From assembly GCA_043424615.1 (NCBI GenBank), contig JBHWOX010000053.1, forward strand, positions 1-40,962: a DNA stretch of 40,962 bases, in the 5' to 3' direction. This DNA comes from JAUNQW01 sp043424615 (lineage in GTDB: Bacteria; Bacillota; Bacilli; Lactobacillales; Carnobacteriaceae_A). Positions 17,094 to 26,000 of the stretch are shown here, piece by piece; position 1 is the first letter of the stretch; each line of letters begins with the position of its first letter. The translations under genes were made by a program, and so were the position numbers. Under the pieces are notes generated by a model, which worked only from the letters and a program-made list of their open reading frames with translations, was not told where the DNA came from and made no database searches.

Positions 17094-19085
17094 TTAAACG
17101 TATTTTCTGCTTTGTTTAATTTCAATATAGTCTTCTTTGGCTTTTAATGGGGCAAACTTACGTCCACCACCGTTATAGAATTTTCCAAAAAATTCAACGA
17201 AAATTAAACGTAAACCGTGCACATAAGCACTTAAAAGTGATAGGAACATGTTAAAGAGCTGTAGGGCTAGAATTAATACAATTCCAATCGTGAAGCGTGC
17301 CCACACAGGTAACATCCCTACTAACATATTGAATGCTGCAGCAATACTACCTCCGGACATACCTAAGGCCATCAATCGAGAATAGGAAACAATGTCTCCA
17401 ATATAACCGGAAATACCGTAAACATCATAGAGTCCCCATGCTAAACCAGCACCTTTGTTGTCGCTATCCATAATACTTCCAATCACGACAACCACTAATG
17501 CAACTCCCATGGCAATTAAGCCGGCATTCAAGACCGTTGAATTATTCAGAACTAAAGCCCCTAATGCAGTTGCTACAGCTCCAAGTAAAACGACAATCCA
17601 AGCTAAACCATCTTTGATTGCAGCTATGGGCTGACCTAATTTGAAATTCAAGAAGGTATTCAGTCCCAGAGCTAAAATGATATGAACAATACCGATAATC
17701 ATAGAAATGAGTAAGACTTGAACAGCCTGGGCATTGATATCAATAATCTGAGTGGGAATGGTTACCCCAAAGAGGGATCCGTAGATTAAACCTACGAGCA
17801 TAGTCGGATAAGATAATAAGTGGAAGAATTTCACGTTTTTCTTCATTCCGGCTTTTAAGTTTAAGAAACGTAGGGCAAAGAATGTAGCTAGCCACATCAA
17901 GATTCCATAACCCAAGTCCCCCATCATCATTCCGAAAAATAACATGTAGAATGGGGTCACCCAAGGGGTCGGATCCATTTCATTATACTTAGGTAAAGCA
18001 TACATCTCTGTAACTGTTTCGAATGGAGAGTTGATTACGTTATTTTTCAATTTAATTGGAACGTCATCAATCTCTTCTTCCTTGATTTCCTCATACTCAA
18101 TATAAACTTCATCATTAGGAATATTTTCGAAAATAAAACCTTCCATGCGGTCGGTTTCTTCTTTTTCAATCCAACCTTCAAAAGCAAAAACATTATCCGT
18201 TTGGAGAGCAAGATGTTTAGCAATTTGGCGCTGTTCTTTAGCATAGAAATATTCTGCAGCCAATTCTAATTTTCTTAAGTCTTCTCCTCGAGTTTTAAGT
18301 TTTCTACGAATATCTGCCTGCTCTTTTTTCAACTCTTTCTTACGTTCTTGAACCACTTTTACTTGCTCAGTGGGAACCAGGTCGTAAGAATAGTGTAAAC
18401 GGTCAAATCGCATATCACGAAGATCATGCATGACTGTTTCCTGGTCATCTTTATCGAAATAGGCAACAAAGCCATAAACATCATCCGTATGGAGGACCTC
18501 TTCTTGACTAATATGTTCATATGCTTTGACTTTATTAACATATTCATTATCAGCCGTTTGAGGGACAGTCCCTACCACTGCTCCGATGTGTTTGAAGTTT
18601 TCGATATCTTGAGGTGTGATATTTAACTTGTACCAGCGGAGGAGGAAGTCTTCTTCTTCATCCAATTCTTCAAGTTCAGCATCAATATCCACTAATTTGT
18701 CACGTGTGACGTGAAGTTCATGCACTAATTTTTTACTATCAAAGCTTTCAACTTCATCGTCTAATTCTTCTAAGGTGTAAACAGGGATAGGAACACTATG
18801 TTTTTCCTTGAAGCTTTTAGCTGGAACATAGCGATTTAAGAATACAATGGCATTTTGTATATTACTTAAACGCGTCTGAGTGACAGTTAAGTCTTCATCC
18901 TGGTCGATGGATTTTTGAATATCTTCATCCATGTCGTCCACATTCGTTTCTTCGTCACTGTTTGCGAGTTCGGTTGCTAAATCTTTAGGTTCAACCACTT
19001 GCAAACTTTGAAGAACAGAATATAAGAATTCTGAATGTTTCTTCAAGGTGACGATACGAATTTTATGCATTTGTGCTATGGCCAT
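17094..19085 (-). CDS. ntpI: V-type ATPase subunit I (a-like membrane stator)
   Basis: This 663-residue stator subunit has an N-terminal cytoplasmic half with coiled-coil arms (about 1-370) and a C-terminal half with about eight membrane helices. The essential arginine region SYSRLMALGMSGGSIAAAFN and the HGLRLIFVEFFGKFYNGGG ending form the ion half-channels against NtpK. Length matches E. hirae NtpI. The start overlaps ntpF by 23 bases and has GGTGGTG upstream. Confidence 0.96.
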   Translation of the reverse strand: MAIAQMHKIRIVTLKKHSEFLYSVLQSLQVVEPKDLATELANSDEETNVDDMDEDIQKSIDQDEDLTVTQTRLSNIQNAIVFLNRYVPAKSFKEKHSVPIPVYTLEELDDEVESFDSKKLVHELHVTRDKLVDIDAELEELDEEEDFLLRWYKLNITPQDIENFKHIGAVVGTVPQTADNEYVNKVKAYEHISQEEVLHTDDVYGFVAYFDKDDQETVMHDLRDMRFDRLHYSYDLVPTEQVKVVQERKKELKKEQADIRRKLKTRGEDLRKLELAAEYFYAKEQRQIAKHLALQTDNVFAFEGWIEKEETDRMEGFIFENIPNDEVYIEYEEIKEEEIDDVPIKLKNNVINSPFETVTEMYALPKYNEMDPTPWVTPFYMLFFGMMMGDLGYGILMWLATFFALRFLNLKAGMKKNVKFFHLLSYPTMLVGLIYGSLFGVTIPTQIIDINAQAVQVLLISMIIGIVHIILALGLNTFLNFKLGQPIAAIKDGLAWIVVLLGAVATALGALVLNNSTVLNAGLIAMGVALVVVVIGSIMDSDNKGAGLAWGLYDVYGISGYIGDIVSYSRLMALGMSGGSIAAAFNMLVGMLPVWARFTIGIVLILALQLFNMFLSLLSAYVHGLRLIFVEFFGKFYNGGGRKFAPLKAKEDYIEIKQSRKYV

Positions 19086-19395
19086 ATGTTTTCACCACCT
19101 TATCTACCACATTCTTGACAATTGCATCCTTCTTGTTTTGGTAACGTCTATTCAAAGCTTGCTTGTTCGATTTAAATTTTCGATCCGCAGACTCCTGATA
19201 GGCGTACAATTTTTGCTCAGCGTTGGACTGTTGTTGCTGATGATAGTGTTCTTTTTCCTGGTCGACAGCTTGGTCGATGGCCACTTTATCATCTTCTAGT
19301 TTCTTATCCATAGCTTGAAGTTTCTGTTCATAGTCCCGTTCAAGCTGCTGAGCTTCCTCCTCAATTGAAAAAATCTCATCAATTGTGTTTGACAT
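19063..19395 (-). CDS. ntpF: V-type ATPase peripheral stalk subunit NtpF (G/H-like)
   Basis: This 110-residue, highly charged, Gln/Lys/Glu-rich protein is almost entirely one predicted helix with heptad character. It matches the NtpF/AtpH stator partner of subunit E in length and in position as first gene of the operon. It starts at an ATG behind GAGGTGAGG. Sequence conservation in this family is low, so the assignment leans on context and helix pattern. Confidence 0.88.
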   Translation of the reverse strand: MSNTIDEIFSIEEEAQQLERDYEQKLQAMDKKLEDDKVAIDQAVDQEKEHYHQQQQSNAEQKLYAYQESADRKFKSNKQALNRRYQNKKDAIVKNVVDKVVKTYGHSTNA

Positions 19396-19429
19396 TTCCT
19401 CACCTCTTTCTAATTAGGTTTGTAAAAAC

Positions 19430-19443
19430 GGAAAACGCTTACA
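19430..19443 (-). promoter_or_regulatory. CcpA catabolite-responsive element (cre) upstream of the V-ATPase operon
   Basis: The minus strand reads TGTAAGCGTTTTCC, 13 of 14 positions of the cre consensus TGWAANCGNTNWCA. It lies 35 bases upstream of the ntpF start, just downstream of a TATATT -10-like element at 19449-19454. That position would favour repression by CcpA with HPr-Ser-P when sugar is abundant. Confidence 0.72.
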
Positions 19444-19448
19444 TGTCT

Positions 19449-19562
19449 AATATAAAGGGAAAGCCCACACTTATCTTTGCTGGTAGACACTTGCAGTCAG
19501 TATAAGTAGAATGCTTTCGATTGTTTGTTTATCCAGTTTAATAGTTAATCTCCCTTTATATT
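19449..19562. repeat. 12-bp inverted repeat pair flanking the prsA / V-ATPase intergenic region
   Basis: AATATAAAGGGA at 19449-19460 is repeated in inverse orientation as TCCCTTTATATT at 19551-19562, 90 bases apart. No gene lies in the 185-base gap 19396-19580; the only other signal I see there is the cre site. The left copy coincides with the putative -10 of the V-ATPase promoter. The arms are AT-rich, so coincidence is possible. Confidence 0.5.
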
Positions 19563-19580
19563 GGCGGCTCTTTTCAATGA

Positions 19581-20612
19581 TTATTCTTTACTCTCGTCAG
19601 ATTCTGCCGCTGAATCTGACGTTGTTGAGTCTTCTTCTGAACTTTCTTCGTTAGATTTTGCATCAGAAGAATCTTGTTCATCTTTACTATCCGAACTGTC
19701 ATCTTCTTTCGATTCGCCATCTTTAGCGCTATCGCCTTCAGAATTTTGATCTGGTATCAACCCTTCGATAGCTCCATTTAATTCGCTATCTTCAATAATG
19801 ATGTTAGAATCTGCAGCCAACTGGCTGATGGTTGATTTAATTAATTCCGTATCAGCCATAATTTGATCCATATAGGCCTGGCGAACATTTTCTTTTTCTT
19901 CTTCAAATGACCCTTTTTCTGCTTTCTCATCCATTCGAATGATATGGAAACCATAAGCTGTTTCAACTGGCTCTTGAGTGATTTCACCTTCGTTTAATGC
20001 CATCGCAGCTTCTTCGTATTCAGCGACCACTTCATCTTGTCCTGGTGCAAAAGTCACTTGACCATCTTTTTGGGCGCTAGCTGTATCAGTTGAATGTTCT
20101 TGAACTAATTCCTCAAATTTAGCGCCATCATTTAATTGTTTAATAATGTCCTGAGCAGTTTCTTTATCTTCAACTAAAATATGTGAAGTCGTAACTTCAG
20201 GTTGCCATTCATCATAGAATTTTTTTAAGTCATCTTCGGTGATGCCCTCATAATCTTTCACTGCTTCAGCAATTAAAAGGGTGATGCGGGTAGATTCTTG
20301 CATGGAATCTAATGAAATTCCTTGAGCAGCTAAGTACATTTCAAATTGATCTTCTCCACCAAAGCTTTCAGCATTTTTTTGGAGAAGTTTGTCCACGTCA
20401 TCTTCGCTCACTTGCTCACCGTAACGATTTTCTAGAATATCTTCAAGGAGCATGGTCCGTAAAGTTTGGGCACCATAGCGACCTTTCATTTCATTGTATA
20501 ATTCATGACTGTCAATTTTTCCAGCTTCTGAGGACGCAACAGTTTCAGCCTGGTCACATCCAGATAAGGCAAGGACTGAGCATAAAGCGATTCCTGCAAT
20601 GTATTTTTTCAT
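19581..20612 (-). CDS. prsA: Foldase lipoprotein PrsA (peptidyl-prolyl isomerase)
   Basis: This 343-residue membrane-anchored foldase helps exported proteins fold outside the membrane. The lipoprotein signal ends in LALSGC with lipidated Cys19. A helical N-terminal chaperone domain follows, and the parvulin PpiC domain spans about 140-230 (TSHILVEDKETAQ; YGFHIIRMDE). The last 53 residues (about 291-343) are almost only Ser, Asp, Glu and Lys. The frame is also open to an ATG at 20648, which has AGGAGG but only 3 bases away. I prefer 20612 because the signal peptide then has normal length, though its ribosome site is weak. A TATGATAAT extended -10 lies upstream. Confidence 0.93.
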   Translation of the reverse strand: MKKYIAGIALCSVLALSGCDQAETVASSEAGKIDSHELYNEMKGRYGAQTLRTMLLEDILENRYGEQVSEDDVDKLLQKNAESFGGEDQFEMYLAAQGISLDSMQESTRITLLIAEAVKDYEGITEDDLKKFYDEWQPEVTTSHILVEDKETAQDIIKQLNDGAKFEELVQEHSTDTASAQKDGQVTFAPGQDEVVAEYEEAAMALNEGEITQEPVETAYGFHIIRMDEKAEKGSFEEEKENVRQAYMDQIMADTELIKSTISQLAADSNIIIEDSELNGAIEGLIPDQNSEGDSAKDGESKEDDSSDSKDEQDSSDAKSNEESSEEDSTTSDSAAESDESKE

Positions 20613-20754
20613 TAATCTGACACTCTTTCTATTTAAGTATTGAGACATGAACCTCCTGTTTTATTAGAAATTTCGGTAGGTACAGAAGGTAACAATTAAT
20701 ATATTATCATAATTGATTGGACATTTAAATTTATAAATCTTTTTTTATGCTTTT

Positions 20755-21723
20755 TTATTCAAAATTTATATCATTTTTTGCACTTTTATAAAAAGAACGA
20801 TTGTCCATACCGAATAAACGACTAGTAAAATCGCCGGCTTGTGTTTTTTCGAGGGCATCAGAAATTTGAATAATGGATGCATCCAAATCGTCCAAACTAT
20901 GCAATATTTCAGCTTCTAAGAGCCGTGGTCGAACGGGAGAACCATATTCTAATTGGCCATGATGAGAGAGAATCATATGTTTAAGTAAAAGAATGCTTTC
21001 TTGATTTTCATCAATCTTTAATTCATGGCAAGCTTTTGAAATTTCTTCATCTGCAATAACAATATGCCCAATGAGATTTCCTTCAAGGGTATATTCAGTT
21101 CCAATCGATCCAGTCAATTCTTTGACCTTCCCTAAATCATGCAGGATGGCCCCACCATAGAGAAGGGAAGCATCAATGTGAATGCCATGCTGTCCATAGT
21201 ATTCAAGGACTGAACGAGCTAAACTTAAAATGCTCAAGGTATGAAAAGCCAAGCCCCCTTCAAACGCATGGTGCAATTTTTTAGCTGCTGGACCTGAAAA
21301 GTAGCTTTGGCTGTATTTATTCAATAAGTGTCGAACCAGCTGATTGATGTCTGGCTGTTCAATATCTTCTATAAAGCTAGCGAACAATTGAATCATCTCT
21401 TGTTTTGACAAGGGAGCAGAAGTCATAAAATCTGCTGGATCCATGGGTTCTTGGCTGGGATGCATAGAAAATATTCTCAACTGGTCTTGCCCTTGGTAGA
21501 GCTCGCGTTTTCCACTGACTTCAACAATGGTCCCACTCTTAAAACGCTCGCCGTCTTCTTCGGAAGCGTCCCAAAACTTACCATCCATTTTACCGCTTTT
21601 ATCTTGAAAGGTCAGAGCCAAAAAGTTTTTACCATTTTTTGCTGTACGAACCTGGCAGCTTTCAATCAATAGGAAAAGATCAAAATTCTCATCAAGCTCA
21701 TATTCATATAATAATTTCGACAT
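20755..21723 (-). CDS. yhaM: 3'-5' exoribonuclease YhaM (OB-fold plus HD domain)
   Basis: This 322-residue nuclease has an N-terminal OB-fold (about 15-90) for nucleic acid binding. It is followed by an HD-type metal-dependent hydrolase domain with HHAFEGGLAFHTL at 151-163 and HDLGK at 195-199, and later HMILSHHG. YhaM homologues degrade single-stranded RNA and DNA from the 3' end. It starts 18 bases after yhaN with an AGGTGA ribosome site and is the last gene of the yhaO-yhaN-yhaM unit. Confidence 0.95.
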   Translation of the reverse strand: MSKLLYEYELDENFDLFLLIESCQVRTAKNGKNFLALTFQDKSGKMDGKFWDASEEDGERFKSGTIVEVSGKRELYQGQDQLRIFSMHPSQEPMDPADFMTSAPLSKQEMIQLFASFIEDIEQPDINQLVRHLLNKYSQSYFSGPAAKKLHHAFEGGLAFHTLSILSLARSVLEYYGQHGIHIDASLLYGGAILHDLGKVKELTGSIGTEYTLEGNLIGHIVIADEEISKACHELKIDENQESILLLKHMILSHHGQLEYGSPVRPRLLEAEILHSLDDLDASIIQISDALEKTQAGDFTSRLFGMDNRSFYKSAKNDINFE

Positions 21724-21741
21724 ACTTTCACCTCTATAGTG

Positions 21742-24315
21742 TTATAAATACTGGATATGGTCGGAAGCAATCTCATGACTAAGTCGGACATCTTTACTTA
21801 AAATAATGATTTGCTGCTTGGACGCTAGCTCTTTAAGAAGAGCCATCAATTGATGTAAGCGGTGGTCATCAAAATTTACAAAGCCGTCATCAATGATAAT
21901 GGGCATCTTTCTCAAATCTCCCAAACTTTGAATAAAGGCCAGCCGCCAAGCGAGATAGAGCTGGTCTTGGGTGGCCGAAGACAGTTGATAGCTTTTAAAT
22001 GATTGATCCTGCCTATCTCTAACTTGTAGCAGCCCATCCCTAAGAAAAACAGAAGAATATTCGCCAGCCGTCAATTGTTCAAATAATGCACTCGCTATTT
22101 GAACAAGTTGAGGCAGATAGCCTTCCTGAGCCAGGCTAACCGTTTGGTGGATGAGTTGAGCTTCATATCGGTAAGACAGCCATTGGCGAATTAAATTCTT
22201 TAATTTAGACTTTTCATATTCAAAATGTTGTCTTAGTTTATCATAAGTTCCCCGACTTTCTAAATCATGAATGCTGACTTGGAGGTCTAGGTATTCTTCC
22301 TTCAATTGCTGGTAGTTTTGACTTAAGTGCTGAATGTCTTGCTCTAAGCGGGTAAATGTCTGATGAAGCTGATCTATATTTTCAAAGGTTTGAAAGTCTG
22401 ATTGTTTGACCTCCATGCTCGCTTGTAATTCTTTCATTTCTTTTAAAATGCCTTGTCGGCGATCATTTTCCTTATAAAAATTGCGCATTTCACTTTCATT
22501 TCGTGCCTGGCATAGTTCTAGCCATTCCTTTTGTTGCAAAAGCAGCTGGTCGATGCGTTTATCAACTTGTTTAATATAAGGAAGAGGGAAGTCGCCTTTA
22601 ACAGACCGTAAAGCTTTGACCTGTCGTTCAATGTCAGTCAAGACTTTCAACCGATCGCCCTGAACAGCTATGCCGAACAGTTGGCCCAGCTCTTCAAGCT
22701 CTAAGGACATTTTTTCTTCTAGCTGGAAAATTTGCTGGCGAATCTGATTTAATTTTTCTTGAGCAGTGAGAGAGGATTTTACCCCTTCTAGAGGATAATC
22801 CTGATCGATCATAGACATAGAGCCTTCGCCTAACAGATCAAACCAGGCCATACGGAGATCTTCTAATTTCCCCTTACTCTTTCTGATCGACTGCTCAAGC
22901 TCGACTTGACGGTTCTCAATTTGCTTTTCTTTTAAAAGACGGCGGAGAACAGCCGGATGCACAAAGAGAACAGTCAAGATTTGCAGTAAAAGCAAACTCA
23001 CCATCAAAAAAGTGAGCAAAAGATTGGACTGGCGGAAGAAAGCCATACTTAGAATAAAGCTAAGAAGGATTAAAAAAAGTTGAACCTTCATACTAGAAGC
23101 TCTGGAGTCTGTATTTTTTTGATTAGCCTCTTGCTTCAGACTTTTTTCGAGAAGGACGAGTTCATGATTTTCTTCTTGAATGTTCTTCCATAATTTTTCA
23201 ACTGCCTGAGGGTCTTCCTCATAACGATGAGCTATCGTTGCCAATTTTTCTGGTTCCAATTCGGCCTGTGAAGACCATTTTAAGAGGTCTTCTATACTTT
23301 CTTTTTCTTCTTTTTCTAACCAGCTCATCTTCTCTGCTTGAACATGGAGTTTTTGAAGGCGTTTTTGTAGGCGTTCAATCTCTGCATGAGTCAAGACTGG
23401 ACCCACACGCCCCGTTTGCTCTTCCTGCTTCAATTCTTTTAGAAAGTCAGTCCGTTCATTTTTTAATTGTTGGATTTTTTCGCTTATCTCTTCATATTTG
23501 ACTAGCCCGTTTTGAGGTAAAGGATGTTCAGTCATCGACTTAACTTGTTCATCTAATTTCTCTATTTTTTCGAACTTTGGCCAATCCTCGCGCATCTGCT
23601 CTATTTTTTTCATTTGCTTTTTCTTTTGCTTCAGTTGATTTTCCCACTGGTTGAGTTGGTCTTTTTTACTAGCTTCATCCTTAAGCAAGCTCATATAGCT
23701 TTTATTTTGTTTTTTTGCTTGCTTCAATTCCTTTTCTAAGTCTTCCATATAGGATAGTTGAGCATTGATAGGACGAATACGGGCTTGTTTGCGGTAAAGT
23801 TGATCCGCTTGTTCATGTCGCTCCTTTTCAGCCTGCATAAGTTGCTGGCTGCCTAAAATTCCTTCATTTAAGTAGAATTGATTCAAATCAGCTAGCGGCA
23901 ATTGTTGCTGTGCTTGGAGAGCTTTAAGATTTATGCCATAAAAGTGGTCATACCAGGAGCCATTCATCCCTGATAAGCAATACTGGAGTAACTCTTCGCC
24001 CCCCTGCTCACCATTGGATAAGTGAACCTGGCAAAGCATTTGACCTTGTTTTTCAACACGCTCGACGGTAAAGCTTCCCAGCTCTTCCGTTCTTAACCAT
24101 ATTTTCCCTCCATAAGCCAAGGAGTGAAGGGGGCGATAATATTCATCTTTTTGTTTTCGATTAGCAAAACCAAAAAGCAGTTGCAAAATAAATTGATAGA
24201 GGGTTGACTTGCCCGCTTCATTGGGCCCCAAGAAAACTTGTAAATCGTCTTTAAAATCAAAGGTTTTGTCCTGCCATTGGCCAAAGCCATAAATATGGAT
24301 CTTATCAATTTTCAT
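21742..24315 (-). CDS. yhaN: YhaN, SMC/Rad50-like AAA ATPase
   Basis: This 857-residue protein is the SbcC/Rad50-like partner of the YhaO nuclease. Walker A GPNEAGKST is at 30-38. Long coiled-coil arms fill the middle. The ABC-type signature region LSSATQDQLYLAWRLAF and Walker B PIIIDDGFVNFD come near the C-terminus. Unlike Rad50, it carries two adjacent hydrophobic helices (about 440-485) in the middle of the coiled coil, the known YhaN peculiarity suggesting membrane attachment. The ATG at 24315 has AGGAGG 7 bases upstream and overlaps the yhaO end by 11 bases; a longer frame upstream lies inside yhaO. Confidence 0.93.
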   Translation of the reverse strand: MKIDKIHIYGFGQWQDKTFDFKDDLQVFLGPNEAGKSTLYQFILQLLFGFANRKQKDEYYRPLHSLAYGGKIWLRTEELGSFTVERVEKQGQMLCQVHLSNGEQGGEELLQYCLSGMNGSWYDHFYGINLKALQAQQQLPLADLNQFYLNEGILGSQQLMQAEKERHEQADQLYRKQARIRPINAQLSYMEDLEKELKQAKKQNKSYMSLLKDEASKKDQLNQWENQLKQKKKQMKKIEQMREDWPKFEKIEKLDEQVKSMTEHPLPQNGLVKYEEISEKIQQLKNERTDFLKELKQEEQTGRVGPVLTHAEIERLQKRLQKLHVQAEKMSWLEKEEKESIEDLLKWSSQAELEPEKLATIAHRYEEDPQAVEKLWKNIQEENHELVLLEKSLKQEANQKNTDSRASSMKVQLFLILLSFILSMAFFRQSNLLLTFLMVSLLLLQILTVLFVHPAVLRRLLKEKQIENRQVELEQSIRKSKGKLEDLRMAWFDLLGEGSMSMIDQDYPLEGVKSSLTAQEKLNQIRQQIFQLEEKMSLELEELGQLFGIAVQGDRLKVLTDIERQVKALRSVKGDFPLPYIKQVDKRIDQLLLQQKEWLELCQARNESEMRNFYKENDRRQGILKEMKELQASMEVKQSDFQTFENIDQLHQTFTRLEQDIQHLSQNYQQLKEEYLDLQVSIHDLESRGTYDKLRQHFEYEKSKLKNLIRQWLSYRYEAQLIHQTVSLAQEGYLPQLVQIASALFEQLTAGEYSSVFLRDGLLQVRDRQDQSFKSYQLSSATQDQLYLAWRLAFIQSLGDLRKMPIIIDDGFVNFDDHRLHQLMALLKELASKQQIIILSKDVRLSHEIASDHIQYL

Positions 24316-25498
24316 CGTCATCCCTCCTCTGATTGATAAATTCAGCCTGCCAATCCCAATCTGCCAACCAGCTCTTAATTCGTTGGTCAGAGAATAAATC
24401 ATCCGCTAGTTGGCTGAGGCTTTCTCTCTTTAATAATCGATTCTGGGCAGATAAAAACTCTTCAGGAAACAAGACTTGCAAGTCTTCCATTCCATCGTCT
24501 TGTATCCGCTGCAGCTGTAATTGAATCAATTGAATCGACTCTGACTTTAAGGAACGTGCCAAATGGTCTTCAAAGGCAGCTGCTCGCAAATCCTCTAATA
24601 GATGATTACTCGCAGACGAATCCAGCTGAAGGTCGACAGCTAATAAAACCCATTCCGCTTCATACTGTTGCTTGAAAATGGCTGACAGCAGCTGGTCCAA
24701 AACGTCCTGCCAATGCTGGCAATTTTCAACTTTAATCTGTAAATTTTCATATTGAACCGGACTCACAGCTATGGGCGTCACTTCCCATTGACCCTCATCC
24801 ACCATAATATCTAAATAACCCTTAGGGCCCGTCTCTTTCCTACTCCGTCCACTTAAGGTTCCAGCATAATAGGCCAAACTTTGACTGGGCAAGGCCTGCA
24901 TGCGGTGAATATGACCTAAAGCAAAATAGTCATAATTTAACTGGTCAATCTCTTCCACTCGAAAGGGAGCATAAAGTGGCTCCCCTTCTCCATAGGCCAG
25001 CTGGCCGTGGTAAAGCCCTAAATGGTAATCGACATGATGTTTACGTGCTGGAAATTTTTTCATCATAGAATCTTTAATCCAGCGAGAATCATAGGAAAAA
25101 CCGCTAATGGCTAGCCGCTCATTCTTCTGGCTGGTCAGATAAATTGTTTCAACTTCTCTAGAAAAAACGTGACAGGATGCTGGTAACTCCAGTTGGCTAG
25201 CCGAATTTAAAAGAGGATCATGATTCCCATGAATTAATAAGGAAGGAATATTTTCTTCATCTAATCGCTGAAGCTGTTGAAGGAAAAATAACTGAGCTTG
25301 AACACTTGCTCGGTCTCCATCAAATAGGTCGCCTGCCATCAAAACAAAATCAACCTGGTCAGCAATTGCAGCATCTATCATTCTTTCTAAAGCAATATAG
25401 GGTGCGTCCTTGACCATCCTTTCCATTTCATCCCCATAAGAAAGCATATCTTCATAGGGGCGGTCCAAATGTAAATCAGCAGCATGTAAAAAATGCAA
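24305..25498 (-). CDS. yhaO: YhaO, DNA repair exonuclease (SbcD/Mre11-like metallophosphoesterase)
   Basis: This 397-residue calcineurin-like nuclease shows the five phosphoesterase motifs: HAADLHLDRP, MAGDLFDGD, IHGNHDP, LYHGQ and GHIHRM. Together with YhaN it should process DNA ends. The long frame opens at ATG 25522, but that ATG has no ribosome site. The family N-terminus (M-x-F-x-HAADLH) begins at the TTG at 25498, 9 bases behind a strong GGAAGGAGG. I therefore take TTG as the start. It is the first gene of the yhaO-yhaN-yhaM unit. Confidence 0.94.
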   Translation of the reverse strand: MHFLHAADLHLDRPYEDMLSYGDEMERMVKDAPYIALERMIDAAIADQVDFVLMAGDLFDGDRASVQAQLFFLQQLQRLDEENIPSLLIHGNHDPLLNSASQLELPASCHVFSREVETIYLTSQKNERLAISGFSYDSRWIKDSMMKKFPARKHHVDYHLGLYHGQLAYGEGEPLYAPFRVEEIDQLNYDYFALGHIHRMQALPSQSLAYYAGTLSGRSRKETGPKGYLDIMVDEGQWEVTPIAVSPVQYENLQIKVENCQHWQDVLDQLLSAIFKQQYEAEWVLLAVDLQLDSSASNHLLEDLRAAAFEDHLARSLKSESIQLIQLQLQRIQDDGMEDLQVLFPEEFLSAQNRLLKRESLSQLADDLFSDQRIKSWLADWDWQAEFINQRRDDDEN

Positions 25499-25544
25499 GA
25501 CCCATAGCCTCCTTCCAAACATTTGTTCTTTTCTTTTTAATAAA

Positions 25545-25571
25545 CAAGGCCTGCTAAAAAAGCAAGCCTTG
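25545..25571 (-). terminator. Hairpin after yheA
   Basis: On the minus strand a 6-bp stem (25545-25550 with 25566-25571), with an additional inner 3-bp pairing, precedes a T-rich stretch. It starts 8 bases after the yheA stop and lies upstream of the yhaO ribosome site. Confidence 0.6.
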
Positions 25572-25578
25572 GAAAAAA

Positions 25579-25926
25579 TTATTCATATAATTTTGAAATA
25601 GGTGCCACAACAATGCGATTAATGTCATTAATTAAAGCATTCATGGCTTGTTCCACTTGAATTAAGCGGGATAATTTTTCATTTTCAGTCATTTTTTGTG
25701 ACAAGTCCTGCATGCGGTTGACCACTTCTGTATCAATGTCTTGAGCTGACAGTTGTTGTTGCGTCAGCTCTTGCTGCAAGTCTTGAAATTCTTCAAATAT
25801 TTTATTGGCTTCTTCATCAGCTTTAACAGCAGCTAAGGCTTCTTTTAACTGTTGATATTGGCTGGTTTGGCTAAGGTCTCTAACCAAAGCATTAGCCGTA
25901 TCATAAATATTTACTTCTTCGCTCAT
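25579..25926 (-). CDS. yheA: YheA / YmcA-YlbF family protein (UPF0342)
   Basis: This 115-residue helical protein belongs to the YlbF/YmcA superfamily: an N-terminal DTANALVRDLSQTSQYQQLKEA helix, a central FEEFQDLQQEL helix and a C-terminal LIQVEQAMNALINDINRIV segment. Members influence development and RNA processing in Bacillus; the role of YheA itself is unknown. The frame is open to ATG 25956, but the ATG at 25926 has AAGGAG with 6 bases spacing. The promoter upstream would place the first ATG almost at the transcript end. Confidence 0.93.
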   Translation of the reverse strand: MSEEVNIYDTANALVRDLSQTSQYQQLKEALAAVKADEEANKIFEEFQDLQQELTQQQLSAQDIDTEVVNRMQDLSQKMTENEKLSRLIQVEQAMNALINDINRIVVAPISKLYE

Positions 25927-25964
25927 TTCATTCTCCTTCATATTTTTAGTTTTCATGTGTTTTT

Positions 25965-25993
25965 ATCTTAAAAGGAAAGAAGGCCGAGGTCAA
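25965..25993 (-). promoter_or_regulatory. Sigma-A promoter of yheA
   Basis: On the minus strand TTGACC (25993-25988) and TAAGAT (25970-25965) are separated by exactly 17 bases, in the 44-base gap after the penicillin-binding protein gene. Transcription should start near 25958. Confidence 0.65.
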
Positions 25994-26000
25994 TTTTTTC

